Shown here in pieces: positions 29,466 to 38,073 of a stretch of 64,000 nt of DNA (positions are counted from its first letter, which is position 1; every line of letters begins with the position of its first letter). The notes beneath the pieces were generated by a model that was not told the origin of the DNA, ran no database searches, and saw nothing but the letters and a program-made list of their open reading frames with translations. The translations under genes were made by a program, and so were the position numbers. Source of the DNA: Bacteroidota bacterium (GTDB lineage: Bacteria > Bacteroidota > Bacteroidia > UBA8524); contig WBUH01000006.1 of NCBI GenBank assembly GCA_008933805.1, forward strand, positions 164,775-228,774. The letters run 5' to 3'.

Positions 29466-30707
29466 TTATTCAAATTCGGCTCGAAGTATTTGCTTTATTT
29501 CTTCTATTGTTTCTTCCTCAAGCTCTGTGCGGCGCACTAAATCAGCGTCACTGATGGCCAACACACTTTTTGCTGTATCACAGCCAATTCCCTTCAATTC
29601 GTCAATAATCCAGCTGTCAATTTCATCTGCAAATTCGTCAAGGTCAATATCCTCCTCAACAACTTCATCATCACTTTCACGGTACACATCTATCTCGTAG
29701 CCGGTAAGTTTACCTGCCAGTTTAATGTTGTGTCCGCCCTTACCGATAGCCAAAGATACTTGGTCGGGTTTCAAAAACACCGACACACGCTCTTTGCCTT
29801 CATCTACCTTAATAGATGATATTTTAGCAGGGCTAAGTGAACGCTGGATATACAAAGGCAGGTTGGTGGTATAGTTGATTACGTCGATGTTCTCGTTGCG
29901 CAATTCGCGAACGATACCATGAATACGTGAACCTTTCATACCCACACAAGCACCTACGGGGTCAATACGGTCGTCATAGCTTTCAACAGCCACTTTTGCA
30001 CGCTCACCGGGCTCGCGTACAATTTTCTTAATGGTAATCAACCCGTCTAAAATTTCGGGAACTTCCATTTCAAACAAACGCTCCAAAAACTCAGGCGCAG
30101 TGCGCGAGATAATAATCTTTGGAGTTCCGTTCAGCATTTCAGCACTTTTTACAACGCAGCGAATGCTATCGCCTTTTTTGTAAAAATCGCTGGGTATCAT
30201 TTCTGTTTTGGGCAGCAAAAGCTCGTTGCCTTCGTCGTCCAAAATCATCAATTCTTTTTTCCAAATCTGGTACACCTCGCCGGTAACAATCTCGCCCATA
30301 CGGTCTTTGTACTTGCGGAAAACTTCGTCTTTTTCCAATTCAAGTATTTTCGACATCAGGGTTTGGCGGGCGGTAAGTATCAAACGACGGCCAAAATCTT
30401 CCAGCTTCACTTCCTCCACAGCCTCTTCACCTACTTCAAAATCAGGTTCTATGCGGCGTGCGGCTGAAAGTTCAATTTCAAACGTTGGGTCTTCAATCAT
30501 ACCATCTTCCACAATGGTTCTGGTACGCCAAATCTCCAAATCACCTTTTTCGGTGTTAATAATTATATCGCAGTTTTCATCGGTGCCGTATTTTTTACGC
30601 AACATGCTGCGAAAAACGTCTTCAAGTACGCGCATCATGGTGGCGCGGTCAATGTTCTTAAACTCTTTAAACTCTGAAAACGATTCAACTAACCCAATGC
30701 TATGCAT
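29466..30707 (-). CDS. nusA: Transcription termination/antitermination factor NusA
   Basis: 413 residues. NusA N-terminal domain at ~1-130 (LVESFSEFKEFKNIDRATMM), S1 domain ~135-200 (GEIVTGEVYQIWKKE), two KH domains ~230-345 (GACVGMKGSRIHGIV and AIGKGGHNIKLAGKLTG), then an acidic C-terminal tail with one short helical repeat (ELKGIGCDTAKSVL). It lacks the second acidic repeat of E. coli NusA, as usual in Bacteroidota. It binds RNA polymerase and modulates pausing and termination. It sits 8 nt after rimP and 57 nt before infB in a conserved operon. Confidence 0.97.
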   Translation of the reverse strand: MHSIGLVESFSEFKEFKNIDRATMMRVLEDVFRSMLRKKYGTDENCDIIINTEKGDLEIWRTRTIVEDGMIEDPTFEIELSAARRIEPDFEVGEEAVEEVKLEDFGRRLILTARQTLMSKILELEKDEVFRKYKDRMGEIVTGEVYQIWKKELMILDDEGNELLLPKTEMIPSDFYKKGDSIRCVVKSAEMLNGTPKIIISRTAPEFLERLFEMEVPEILDGLITIKKIVREPGERAKVAVESYDDRIDPVGACVGMKGSRIHGIVRELRNENIDVINYTTNLPLYIQRSLSPAKISSIKVDEGKERVSVFLKPDQVSLAIGKGGHNIKLAGKLTGYEIDVYRESDDEVVEEDIDLDEFADEIDSWIIDELKGIGCDTAKSVLAISDADLVRRTELEEETIEEIKQILRAEFE

Positions 30708-30715
30708 AACATTAC

Positions 30716-31192
30716 TTACTTAAATGATACTATTATTTTTGGTTCTTTAATTTCTGATATGGTGTGTTTTTGCTCTTCGAAGTGGAGTTTTTTCTTGTCT
30801 TTTTCTTTTTTCTCCGCCTCTACGGTTATTACTCCGTTTGCTACGGCCGTTAATTTTCCTTTCACCTCTTTGCCTTCTGCATCCAAAAAGCGGATGCTGC
30901 GGCCAATGTGTTTAGGATATTGACGCTCAAGAATCAACGGGCGGTCAACTCCGGGTGATGCTACTTCAAACGTAAACGGTTCTATAGATTCTCCCAGCTC
31001 CTCATCTATCCTGCGCGAAATGTAACGGCTCAGTTGCGAGCAATAATCAATAGATACTCCCTTATCGCCATCTATTATCACTGAAAAACGGCGGTTCTTT
31101 GCGCCTTGCTCCACTGTAATCAAAAAATGGTCGCTGTCGGTAGCCAAATGGTCTTGGGCAAACTGTTGCAGGGTGTGTATCAAATTACTCAT
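30716..31192 (-). CDS. rimP: Ribosome maturation factor RimP
   Basis: 158 residues, normal for the family. N-terminal RimP domain (FLITVEQGAKNRRFSVIIDGDKG is its beta core) with the signature FEVASPGVDRPL around residues 75-86, then the SH3-like C-terminal domain. It assists 30S subunit assembly. First gene of rimP-nusA-infB. A terminator-like hairpin ends about ten bases before its ATG, suggesting attenuation of the operon. Confidence 0.93.
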   Translation of the reverse strand: MSNLIHTLQQFAQDHLATDSDHFLITVEQGAKNRRFSVIIDGDKGVSIDYCSQLSRYISRRIDEELGESIEPFTFEVASPGVDRPLILERQYPKHIGRSIRFLDAEGKEVKGKLTAVANGVITVEAEKKEKDKKKLHFEEQKHTISEIKEPKIIVSFK

Positions 31193-31201
31193 TATACCAA
31201 T

Positions 31202-31229
31202 AAAAAAGGGGACTTGCGGGCCCCCTTTT
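31202..31229 (-). terminator. Terminator-like hairpin in the rimP-nusA-infB leader
   Basis: On the minus strand AAAAGGGG and CCCCTTTT pair around a 10-nt loop and continue into TTTTTT, the same design as the true terminators here. It lies between the candidate promoter box at 31256-31263 and the rimP ATG at 31192, so it would act inside the leader rather than after a gene. Confidence 0.6.
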
Positions 31230-31255
31230 CAATTAATTCAATTAAAAAAGTCCTG

Positions 31256-31263
31256 CAAAGATA
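31256..31263 (-). promoter_or_regulatory. -7 box TATCTTTG (minus) for rimP-nusA-infB
   Basis: Plus-strand CAAAGATA equals minus-strand TATCTTTG, an exact TAnnTTTG match, 63 nt from the rimP start. The -33 element is not clear. The remaining ~160 nt to the divergent gene at 31437 show no other feature. Confidence 0.4.
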
Positions 31264-31421
31264 TGCAAAGTTTTTAAATATTGAAGCTTTTGAGTGAATA
31301 AACTATAATATAGGGTAATACGATACTTTTATTATGTGTTTGTAATCCAAAAGATTAACAAAAAGACTAAAAAGAAAACAGGCAATACTCAAAACATCGG
31401 TAAAGCGTCGCTGCTATTTTT

Positions 31422-31429
31422 TACTTTTG
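31422..31429 (+). promoter_or_regulatory. -7 box TACTTTTG before a TTG start
   Basis: Exact TAnnTTTG match ending 7 nt before TTG at 31437. An in-frame TGA at 31428-31430 lies inside the box, so no upstream start is possible. Confidence 0.45.
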
Positions 31430-31436
31430 AAAAACC

Positions 31437-32960
31437 TTGAGCATTCACCCCTTTATACAAAAACACCGCGGCGGGCTGGTACTGTTGGTACTTTTGCTAC
31501 CCTTGTGTTTTTCAGGCATACGTACTCACCACGATTGGGGCGATGATTTTGCCCAATACATCAATCAGGCAAAGTGCATTACAAAGGGCGAACCCGTTTC
31601 TCACACGGGGTATCTCTATAACCCGCACAACCCCATGCTTGGGCCTGCAGCCTACCCGGGCGGGTTTCCGTTATTACTTAGCCCTGTTTATGCCTTGTTT
31701 GGCAATAATATCGTTGCGTTTAATGTGTACCTGTCGTTGTGGTTAATACTGGCGGGTTTTATATGGTACTTAGTACTGCGGCGGCATCACAGCGAGTGGG
31801 TTTCTGTAGCGTTGAGTGTATTGTGGTGCTGGCATCCGTGGGTATTAGAATATAAAACCGAAGTAATGGCCGAAATTCCGTTTACGGCATTGCTGGGCCT
31901 GCTGATATTGTTGTACAAGCGCGGGTTTATGCGCTACGACGAAGAGAAACGACGCGAATCGCTGTTAAAAGCACTTACGCTGGGTATTGTTGCGGGGCTG
32001 TTGGTAGCAGTGCGCCTAAACGGAATAGTGATAGTGGTTGCCTTGTATGCGTTTGAAGTATGGCAAAATATATGGCACCTGAAACCACCTTTTGAACCAA
32101 AAAACAAATTATATACAAGTGCAGCCACGGCCTTGATTACCGCGTTTATTGTTTGTTTTGTGCTGATAGATTATTTGATAAGCGGCATACGCACCAACGA
32201 TTTGCTTACCTATGGCAGCAATTTTAGCGGCGAACCTTTTTTAGTGCGTATCCGTGAAAATTTGGGGTATTACACCGCGTTAGTGCAAGACTTTTTTCAG
32301 CGCAGCAAACCCGAGTGGAAATTGTTTCCGCTGATTACCCAAGCCTTTTTGCTTGCGTTGGCGTGCATAGGTATTATTAAAGACATTGCTCTCAGACGGT
32401 CGTTTTTGCTTTGGGCATTTGCGGCCTATATGGCGTTGTTGATAGTGTACCCTTATCGTGGCGGGGGATTACGATTTATGCTGCCCGTACTGCCCATCAT
32501 ACTCCATTATGCAGCTCAAGGATTCAAATCTATTCATTGGGGGTTCGCCATACCGGTAAAAACCACAACGGCAGTTCTATCCGTTGTTATCCTGTTTCAA
32601 TTTTTGCCTGAGCAACTTTCGGCCATTAAAAATGCCAAAAACAATTTTGCAGGCCCACAACAACCTGAAAGTGAAGAAGCGTTTGCATACATAAAGGCCA
32701 ACACCCCAGCCAACGCTGTGTTTTTGTTTAAAAAACCAAGGGCACTTGCATTATATGCCGAACGCAAAGCATTTGCTACCCAAACTGCCGATACAGTGCT
32801 CTTTTTGCAGGATATTAAAACATTTAATCCCTCATACATTCTTACACACGCTGATTTACAAGACGTTGCAACCCAAAACTACCTGATGGCACATCAACAC
32901 CAATGGGATAGTATATGGGGTAACAATAAGTTTACACTATATACCAAAAACCCGCGTTAA
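31437..32960 (+). CDS. GT39/ArnT-like polytopic glycosyltransferase
   Basis: 507 residues. TTG at 31437 is the first possible start after the in-frame stop at 31428. After the first membrane helix comes HHDWGDDFAQYINQAKCI, whose paired aspartates match the catalytic loop of PMT/ArnT-type (GT-C) enzymes. About ten further helices run to residue ~385, then a short periplasmic-like tail without helices. Expected role: transfer of a sugar from a polyprenyl phosphate donor to a lipid or protein at the outer face of the inner membrane. Acceptor unknown. It is 30 nt upstream of the cytochrome c operon, which has its own promoter. Confidence 0.7.
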   Translation: MSIHPFIQKHRGGLVLLVLLLPLCFSGIRTHHDWGDDFAQYINQAKCITKGEPVSHTGYLYNPHNPMLGPAAYPGGFPLLLSPVYALFGNNIVAFNVYLSLWLILAGFIWYLVLRRHHSEWVSVALSVLWCWHPWVLEYKTEVMAEIPFTALLGLLILLYKRGFMRYDEEKRRESLLKALTLGIVAGLLVAVRLNGIVIVVALYAFEVWQNIWHLKPPFEPKNKLYTSAATALITAFIVCFVLIDYLISGIRTNDLLTYGSNFSGEPFLVRIRENLGYYTALVQDFFQRSKPEWKLFPLITQAFLLALACIGIIKDIALRRSFLLWAFAAYMALLIVYPYRGGGLRFMLPVLPIILHYAAQGFKSIHWGFAIPVKTTTAVLSVVILFQFLPEQLSAIKNAKNNFAGPQQPESEEAFAYIKANTPANAVFLFKKPRALALYAERKAFATQTADTVLFLQDIKTFNPSYILTHADLQDVATQNYLMAHQHQWDSIWGNNKFTLYTKNPR

Positions 32961-32965
32961 ACTTC

Positions 32966-32973
32966 TAACTTTG
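32966..32973 (+). promoter_or_regulatory. -7 box TAACTTTG of the cytochrome c maturation operon
   Basis: Exact TAnnTTTG match 17 nt before the ATG at 32991 and immediately after the preceding stop codon. Confidence 0.5.
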
Positions 32974-32990
32974 CACCGTTTTTTAAAACC

Positions 32991-34025
32991 ATGTTTAAAA
33001 CCAATTGGTGGAAATATTTAGGAGTGCTGCTGGTATTGTATTCATTACTGGCGGGCTTATTAATACCCCTGGGCCCGGGCGTTATGGATGTTTCGCCATC
33101 ACAATTAGTGCAGGGGCAAGCTAACACTGTTCTTGTAAAAGGGCACGGCACCCATTTTAAAGACAACGAGGCCACGCTGAAGCTTTGGATTAAGAACGGC
33201 GAGGCAACCTACCAAGCGCAAAGCCTTGTGGTGCAAGACAACGAAAATGTAGCAGCCGTATTTAACCTAGCTGCGCTAAACACCAAAGAGCCGTTGCACC
33301 TGATAGCCAACAACGATTTTGACGGAACAATAGCACTTGATAATGCCTTTTGGTTTAACAGCACCGAGAAAGGCCCAAACACAGCCACCCCATCAAAAGA
33401 CCGCATTGAAGTAAAAAACAAAGATGCACAAGGCACCAGTTTTCCATTTCTAAAAATCCTGTTCCAAACCATACGTAACTTGTTTTTTCATGTACCCATG
33501 TGGTTTAGCATGGTAGCATTGCTTACAGGCGCATTGGTTTATAGCATTAAGTATTTACGTCACGGCAAACGCGAGTTTGATATTGCTGCGTCAAAAATCA
33601 CCGAAACAGCCGTTTTCTTGGGTGTTTTAGGAATTTTGACCGGGATGCTTTGGGCTAATTTTACTTGGGGACAACCATGGCCCAACGACCCTAAGCTAAA
33701 CAGCGTTGCCATAGGTATGTTGATGTACCTTGCGTACTTTATTTTGCGCGGTGCTATTGACGATGAAGAAAAACGTGCACGTGTGGCCTCGGTTGCCAAC
33801 GTATTTTTTTACCCCATATTTATATCACTAATATTTGTGCTGCCCCGTTTAACCGAATCATTGCACCCCGGTAACGGCGGCAACCCCGGTTTTAGCAGCT
33901 ACGACCTTGATGATACTATGCGGATGGTATTTTACCCTGCCGTTTTGGGATGGATATTAATTGGCTTTTGGGTAGCCCAACTAAAAACCCGCGTTAAAAA
34001 ACTTGAAGTTTCTGATGATGAATAA
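32991..34025 (+). CDS. ccmC: CcmC/CcsA-type haem-handling membrane protein
   Basis: 344 residues, about 100 longer than typical CcmC. The first helix (~8-30) is followed by an extracytoplasmic beta-like region (~35-150) that is extra relative to classical CcmC. Then come five or six helices with the tryptophan-rich haem-binding segment FTWGQPWPNDPK, which stands where WWD-type haem proteins carry WGxxWxxD. Conserved His candidates include HVPMWFS before the second helix and SLHPG. CcmC delivers haem to CcmE. The next small gene overlaps its 3' end, and CcmE and CcmF follow, so this is the first gene of a cytochrome c maturation operon. Confidence 0.85.
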   Translation: MFKTNWWKYLGVLLVLYSLLAGLLIPLGPGVMDVSPSQLVQGQANTVLVKGHGTHFKDNEATLKLWIKNGEATYQAQSLVVQDNENVAAVFNLAALNTKEPLHLIANNDFDGTIALDNAFWFNSTEKGPNTATPSKDRIEVKNKDAQGTSFPFLKILFQTIRNLFFHVPMWFSMVALLTGALVYSIKYLRHGKREFDIAASKITETAVFLGVLGILTGMLWANFTWGQPWPNDPKLNSVAIGMLMYLAYFILRGAIDDEEKRARVASVANVFFYPIFISLIFVLPRLTESLHPGNGGNPGFSSYDLDDTMRMVFYPAVLGWILIGFWVAQLKTRVKKLEVSDDE

Positions 34026-34227
34026 ACGTATAACTACTTTAGTACTGTTTTTACTGTCTGTACTAACAACGTTCGGTCAAAACGGAGCGGCTCCCGCCGG
34101 TGATGATAAAATATTAGTGGTTGCAGGAGTGCTTTCGGTAATTTTTGTAGGACTCGGCGTTTACTTATTCTCTATCGACCGCAAAATATCGCGGATAGAG
34201 AAGCAAAGGAAAGATACAAAGGTGTAA
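34018..34227 (+). CDS. CcmD-like small membrane protein
   Basis: 69 residues from ATG at 34018, overlapping the previous stop by 8 nt; ATGs at 34003 and 34015 are alternatives. A signal-like first helix ends in TFGQ, then a second helix (ILVVAGVLSVIFVGLGVYLF) and a basic tail DRKISRIEKQRK. Position between CcmC and CcmE and the short helix plus charged tail match CcmD, which helps release haem-loaded CcmE. Confidence 0.65.
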   Translation: MNKRITTLVLFLLSVLTTFGQNGAAPAGDDKILVVAGVLSVIFVGLGVYLFSIDRKISRIEKQRKDTKV

Positions 34228-34242
34228 CAAATCGCAAAACGT

Positions 34243-34647
34243 ATGAAAACCTCGTACATTATAGCCATAATAATGGTTGCTGTGCTTATCGGGATTATTA
34301 TCTCGATGTATGGCAGCTCTTCAGAGTATGCTACATTTACCACAGCAGCACAAAACCCTGATAAATCATACCACATTGTAGGTCATCTTGACCGTACAAA
34401 GCCACAAGTATACGACGAGTTGAAAGACCCTAACTACTTTGAGTTTTACCTTAAAGACAGTCTTGACAACGTGAGTAAGGTGATATACCGCAGCCCACGT
34501 CCGCAAGATTTTGAACGCAGTGAAAACGTAGTGGTGAAGGGGAAAATGAAGGGCGAAGCGTTTGAAGCAAAAGAAATTTTGCTGAAGTGCCCCAGCAAGT
34601 ACAATGCTACAGAAGTAGAGGTAACGGAGTATAAGACGGCCGAATAA
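34243..34647 (+). CDS. ccmE: Cytochrome c maturation protein CcmE, C-type (CxxxY) haem-binding variant
   Basis: 134 residues. One N-terminal anchor helix (~5-23) and an OB-fold domain (IVGHLDR, FEFYLKDS, VVVKGKMKGEAFEAKEILLK). In E. coli CcmE the haem attaches covalently to His130 of HxxxY; here the equivalent stretch reads KCPSKY, so the attachment position is Cys116 with Tyr120 kept. CxxxY-type CcmE is known from archaea and some sulfate reducers. The stop codon overlaps the next ATG (TAATG), indicating translational coupling with CcmF. Confidence 0.88.
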   Translation: MKTSYIIAIIMVAVLIGIIISMYGSSSEYATFTTAAQNPDKSYHIVGHLDRTKPQVYDELKDPNYFEFYLKDSLDNVSKVIYRSPRPQDFERSENVVVKGKMKGEAFEAKEILLKCPSKYNATEVEVTEYKTAE

Positions 34648-37232
34648 TGGAAGAAACCGTTGTAAAGTTTGTTGGCGAGCACCTTGCCATAGGCAACTGG
34701 GGAAAGTTTTCGGTATATTTATCATTGGTTGCGGCGTTGTTTTCGGCAATCAGTTACTTTTTTGCTTTTAAAACTCCCGAAAATGCTGATTTCTGGCGAA
34801 AACTCGGTCGTGCGGCATTCTTTGTTCACTCAGCAGCCGTTGTAGCCATTTTTACCATCCTTTTTGTAATTATCCAGCAACATTATTTCGAGTACCAATA
34901 CGCTTGGCAGCACTCATCGCGCAATTTGCCGCTCAAATACATGATTTCGTGTTTTTGGGAAGGCCAAGAAGGAAGCTTCTTGCTGTGGATGGTGTGGCAC
35001 GTGGTAATTGGCAATATTCTGATTTTTACCTCACGCAGTTGGGAAAGCCCTGTAATGACAATCATGGGATTGGCGCAGGTAATGCTGGCCACTATGTTGG
35101 TTGGTGTTGAGATTCTTGACTTTAAAATAGGCAGCAGCCCCTTTGATTTATTGAGGAACAAGGTGGCCGGCCCCATATTTACCTTACCCGATTACCTAAC
35201 CCGTATAGAAGACGGTAACGGTCTTAATCCTTTGTTGCAAAACTATTGGATGGTGATACACCCGCCCACATTGTTTTTTGGGTTTGCCGCTACTATTGTA
35301 CCGTTTGCTTACGCTGTGGCCGCTTTGTGGACACGCCGCTATACCGATTGGATAAAACCTGCTTTGCCTTGGGCACTGGTAGGTGTAATGATTTTGGGTG
35401 CAGGTATTATTATGGGTGGTTTTTGGGCGTATGAATCGCTATCGTTTGGCGGTTACTGGGCTTGGGACCCTGTTGAAAATGCCTCGCTGATACCGTGGCT
35501 TATTTTGATTTCGGCGGTACATTTAATGCTCATCCACAAATCAACCGGCAACGCACTGTACAGCACATACCTTTTCACCATCCTTTCGTTTGTGTTGGTG
35601 CTGTATGCTACCTTCCTTACCCGTAGCGGAATATTGGGCAACACCTCCGTACACGCCTTCACCGATTTGGGAATGTCGGGTCAGTTGCTCATTTTCATGT
35701 TCTTGTTCATTTGGTTGCCCAGTTATGTAACCGTGCAAAACCCAATGGTAAGGTATGGCTACTTGGCAATAACGGCTATTGTTTTTGCAGCTAGCTTCAA
35801 ATGGGGGGCTTCACAATGGGTGTTTATCCCATACTCATTAGTTACGCTGTTCTTCTTCTTCCGCAACATATATGTGGTAAACCCTGTAAAAGGCAAAGAA
35901 GAGGAGTTCAGTTCCCGTGAGTTTTGGATGTTTATCGGCTCGTTGGTGTTCCTTATTTCGTGTGCACACGTGCTTATCAGCACCTCACTACCCGTATTTA
36001 ACAAACTTACAGGCGAAAACGTTGCTGTTCCCGATGATGTAATCGGATATTACAACCAATGGCAGTTACCCTTTGCGCTAATTATTGCCATACTTACTGC
36101 CATTACACAGTTTCTTAAGTATAAGAAAACAGGTAATGAGTATTACTTCAACAACATAATTATTAGCCTCACCATCTCTATATTGGTTACAACTGCGTGT
36201 ATATACCTGTTTAAAATAAAAGCAGAGAATAACACCACGCTGTTATTGTATATCCTGTTCCTTTTGGCATCAGTATATGCTATTGTTGGCAATGTGTATT
36301 ACTTGGTAAAAGTGCTAAAAGGCAAGCTGTCGTTTAGCGGAGCATCGGTAGCACACGTTGGCTTTGGCTTATTGTTGGTGGGCGTTCTTGTATCATCAGC
36401 CAATAAACAAGTAATCTCACTCAACTATTCTAATGTGAATTTTGGAGAAGAGTTTGACGACCAAGCCCAACGCGAACACTTGTTGCTGTATAAGAATATG
36501 CCCATGCGCATGGGGCCTTATGAGGTTACCTATTTAGGCGACTCAGTAGAAGGAGTAAACACCTATTACGAACTCAACTTTAAACGCACTGATAAAGACG
36601 GAAAACCAAGCGGAGAGGAATTTTACTTGTACCCGAATATCATTAGCAATCCTAAAACGGATATGCTTTCGGTAAACCCTGATACAAGGCATTATATTAC
36701 CCACGACGTGTTTACGCACGTTACAATGGTATCTGACAAAAAAGCCCGCAATGAAGTGCCTTATGAAAGGGTGTATAACGACACCATACATTTAGGTGAT
36801 ACGATACATACCAACAATGCCAAAGTGGTAATGGTGGGAATGACGCCTGATAATGCCGCTGATGGCACATTTGGTATGCGAGCTAACCTTAAACTGATAA
36901 TGTTGGGCGATACCCAAGAGGTTGCTCCCCGCTTTATGATTAGCGAATCGCAAAGTAGTCAGGTATCTCCCGAAGAAGTGGTTGACGATGCAGGATTGAT
37001 GATACGTTTTGCAAACATTATCCCTCCGGATTCATCGGGGCACACACAACCGGCTTTCCATTTTGCCATTGCTGAACGTCCTGTGCAACGCGATTACGTA
37101 GTGTTGATGGCAAAAGTATTCCCCTATATCAACTTTGTATGGGGTGGCACTATTGTAATGGTTATCGGCTTCTTACTCTCAATTTTCCGTAGGGTAAAAG
37201 AATACCGCAGGGAAAAAACAACGGTGGCTTAA
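34647..37232 (+). CDS. ccmF: CcmF/CcsA-type cytochrome c haem lyase subunit
   Basis: 861 residues. About 14 membrane helices; the haem-binding WWD motif is WGGYWAWDPVENASLIPW, around residues 271-288, with nearby His residues (VIHPPTLFFGF, HLMLIHKSTGN). A large periplasmic segment lies at ~610-825 before the last helix (MVIGFLLSIFRRVKEY). It joins haem carried by CcmE to apocytochrome CxxCH sites. It starts on the last base of the ccmE stop codon. CcmA/CcmB and the thiol-handling subunits are not in this window. Confidence 0.88.
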   Translation: MEETVVKFVGEHLAIGNWGKFSVYLSLVAALFSAISYFFAFKTPENADFWRKLGRAAFFVHSAAVVAIFTILFVIIQQHYFEYQYAWQHSSRNLPLKYMISCFWEGQEGSFLLWMVWHVVIGNILIFTSRSWESPVMTIMGLAQVMLATMLVGVEILDFKIGSSPFDLLRNKVAGPIFTLPDYLTRIEDGNGLNPLLQNYWMVIHPPTLFFGFAATIVPFAYAVAALWTRRYTDWIKPALPWALVGVMILGAGIIMGGFWAYESLSFGGYWAWDPVENASLIPWLILISAVHLMLIHKSTGNALYSTYLFTILSFVLVLYATFLTRSGILGNTSVHAFTDLGMSGQLLIFMFLFIWLPSYVTVQNPMVRYGYLAITAIVFAASFKWGASQWVFIPYSLVTLFFFFRNIYVVNPVKGKEEEFSSREFWMFIGSLVFLISCAHVLISTSLPVFNKLTGENVAVPDDVIGYYNQWQLPFALIIAILTAITQFLKYKKTGNEYYFNNIIISLTISILVTTACIYLFKIKAENNTTLLLYILFLLASVYAIVGNVYYLVKVLKGKLSFSGASVAHVGFGLLLVGVLVSSANKQVISLNYSNVNFGEEFDDQAQREHLLLYKNMPMRMGPYEVTYLGDSVEGVNTYYELNFKRTDKDGKPSGEEFYLYPNIISNPKTDMLSVNPDTRHYITHDVFTHVTMVSDKKARNEVPYERVYNDTIHLGDTIHTNNAKVVMVGMTPDNAADGTFGMRANLKLIMLGDTQEVAPRFMISESQSSQVSPEEVVDDAGLMIRFANIIPPDSSGHTQPAFHFAIAERPVQRDYVVLMAKVFPYINFVWGGTIVMVIGFLLSIFRRVKEYRREKTTVA

Positions 37233-37314
37233 GCAGGCACACTCTTCCTTTTATTTTTACAGTTTCAGCAACGTTCTCGTTTACGAACGTATTGACAATA
37301 AACAGGTTATTGTC

Positions 37315-37322
37315 TACGTTTG
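37315..37322 (+). promoter_or_regulatory. -7 box TACGTTTG, 6 nt before ATG
   Basis: Exact TAnnTTTG match. Part of the box (TTG at 37320) could be misread as an in-frame start; the true start is the ATG at 37329. Confidence 0.5.
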
Positions 37323-37328
37323 CCATAC

Positions 37329-38045
37329 ATGAAAAAACTACTGTTGTTAATTGCGCTCGTTTTCTCTGTTGTTTGGGGTAACGCACAAAAAATAAAAGCC
37401 TTTACGCTTTCAGGCGGTTATGTGCGGGCAGACCATAACATGAAATTTGACGGAACTTTTCAACCGCTAACCACAAACCCCATTAATAGCTGGGGCCTTG
37501 ATGCAGGACTTGAGTTTTGGAGAACCCCCGTTTTTTCCTTCAGCACCTCGGTAGGCATGATTAAGAAGGGATATAACTATGATATTGCGGTAACTACCGT
37601 TACCCAACCCGAAGGGACAGGTGAGGTAATAGAGGGTCGCGCACGCTTAAATTACCTGTACCTAGCTCCCCGTTTTGCGGTTAAGCTTTCTAGCAAAAAA
37701 ATTGTTCCCTATGTTTTTATAGTACCCCGAACCGATGTATTCTTATACTCTTCACACACATTACACACAAATGATGGATCAAAAATTACAGATGACGGAT
37801 CATTTGGCGGCTTCAGAGATTTTTATAAAAAAAATCATAGGGCTGTACTTTTGGGCGTAACGTCGGGCGCCGGTCTCGAAATTAAAATACACAAGAATAT
37901 ATCAGCGGGCATAGAAGCGGCCTATTTGGTTGATATTACTCCGGCAGTAAGAACAGCGACAACGAGCAACAGCGTTGGCATGAAAGCATACAATAATGCG
38001 TTTTCAGCATCTTTAGTCTTTAAGCATTACTTCGGCAAAGAGTAA
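37329..38045 (+). CDS. Small outer-membrane beta-barrel protein
   Basis: 238 residues from ATG at 37329. Signal peptide MKKLLLLIALVFSVVWGNAQ. The mature part alternates polar and hydrophobic residues in short strands (LNYLYLAPRFAVKLS, GAGLEIKIHKNISAGIEAAYL) and ends in a strand ASLVFKHYFGKE, typical of porin-like or OmpW/PorT-like 8-strand barrels of Bacteroidota. No enzymatic motif. Function unknown; it stands between the cytochrome operon and the DUF2520 gene and has its own promoter. Confidence 0.7.
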   Translation: MKKLLLLIALVFSVVWGNAQKIKAFTLSGGYVRADHNMKFDGTFQPLTTNPINSWGLDAGLEFWRTPVFSFSTSVGMIKKGYNYDIAVTTVTQPEGTGEVIEGRARLNYLYLAPRFAVKLSSKKIVPYVFIVPRTDVFLYSSHTLHTNDGSKITDDGSFGGFRDFYKKNHRAVLLGVTSGAGLEIKIHKNISAGIEAAYLVDITPAVRTATTSNSVGMKAYNNAFSASLVFKHYFGKE

Positions 38046-38055
38046 TTAAAACAGG

Positions 38056-38063
38056 TAGCTTTG
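38056..38063 (+). promoter_or_regulatory. -7 box TAGCTTTG
   Basis: Exact TAnnTTTG match 10 nt before the ATG at 38074. Confidence 0.45.
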
Positions 38064-38073
38064 TAGCAGTACT

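Noticed and set aside
37320..37328. TTG start for the barrel protein
   Set aside because: The TTG is the end of the TACGTTTG promoter box; the ATG at 37329 gives a clean signal peptide.
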